Of a stretch of 59,785 nt of DNA, positions 59,727 to 59,785 are shown piece by piece. The notes beneath the pieces were generated by a model that was given only the letters and a program-made list of their open reading frames with translations, was not told where the DNA came from and did not search any database. The translations under genes were made by a program, and so were the position numbers. This DNA comes from CAZJYI01 sp964550025 (GTDB lineage: Bacteria; Verrucomicrobiota; Kiritimatiellia; UBA8416; CAYOBW01): NCBI GenBank assembly GCA_964550025.1, contig CAZJYI010000061.1, positions 1-59,785 of the forward strand, read 5' to 3'. Each line of letters starts with the position of its first letter. Within the stretch, counting starts at the first letter, position 1.

Positions 59727-59785
59727 ATGACGAGCGAAGAGTTGATAAAGCAGCTGCTCGAGGCCTTCAGGCTGGAGACCGAGGA
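59727..59785 (+). CDS. CheA-like histidine kinase, N-terminal fragment
   Basis: The last 59 bases encode MTSEELIKQLLEAFRLETE, matching the opening of CheA Hpt domains (x-ELL-x-LL-x-TFR-x-EA-E). It begins 31 bases after the receptor gene. The rest is outside the window, so receiver domains (as in WspE) cannot be judged. Confidence 0.7.
   Translation, partial: MTSEELIKQLLEAFRLETE

Overview
The window (59,785 bases, GC-rich, two runs of N) looks like a chromosomal contig from a PVC-superphylum bacterium. The best guess is Kiritimatiellota or a related Verrucomicrobia/Lentisphaerae lineage. That placement is inference: it rests on the giant lamin-tail/CotH surface protein, the Asn-Thr-Gly-rich secreted proteins, the ExbB plus two ExbD-like operon of planctomycete/verrucomicrobial style, the Ser/Thr kinase fused to an FGE-sulfatase module, and the many intergenic palindromes. 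No rRNA or tRNA gene was found.

Bases 1-20,900 are a nearly uninterrupted co-directional supercluster: rpoC (5' end missing), then rpsL-rpsG-fusA (str), rpsJ to rpsQ (S10), rplN to secY (spc) and map-rpmJ-rpsM-rpsK-rpsD-rpoA-rplQ (alpha). Genes are spaced by a few bases or overlap. Genes often found in these operons are absent here: tuf, rpmD, adk and infA. The EF-G has a divergent domain IV, and S11 carries a long Ala/Pro-rich N-terminal extension. A strong intrinsic terminator closes the cluster at about 20,961-20,996.

Bases 21,000-28,000 hold a stand-alone type IV pilus/type II secretion platform gene (gspF/pilC family), the convergent pair thiL-tsaE, and a minus-strand operon of a zinc-ribbon MotA/TolQ/ExbB channel and two ExbD-like coiled-coil proteins. 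Bases 28,000-33,000 hold a kinase-FGE fusion gene and a RAYT (REP-associated Y1 transposase) gene bracketed by palindromic direct repeats, with a matching repeat copy 3.8 kb upstream. Bases 33,000-43,000 hold two large exported proteins on the minus strand: a ~2,300-residue LTD/CotH protein and a Tat-exported carbohydrate-binding-like protein. Then come hflK-hflC and an unusual two-Rossmann alcohol dehydrogenase-family gene.

Bases 47,200-54,600 form a probable polymorphic-toxin locus on the minus strand: a thrombospondin-type-3 protein, translationally coupled to an exported RHS protein with a C-terminal domain resembling toxin type 44, then two small genes that could encode immunity proteins, then a displaced RHS fragment and a MITE-like inverted repeat. 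From about 55,460 to the end, a sigma-54-like promoter precedes a cheW-cheR(TPR)-cheW-mcp-cheA cluster whose gene content matches Wsp-type chemosensory systems; cheR is split by an assembly gap.

The intergenic spaces share a second layer of structure: short tandem arrays with 7-, 8-, 9- or 12-base periods, several arranged as inverted pairs, one of them in frame inside the kinase gene, together with GTAG-footed hairpins of the kind RAYT proteins act on. This repeat landscape, the zinc-ribbon ExbB/ExbD operon and the RHS toxin locus are the parts most worth following up.
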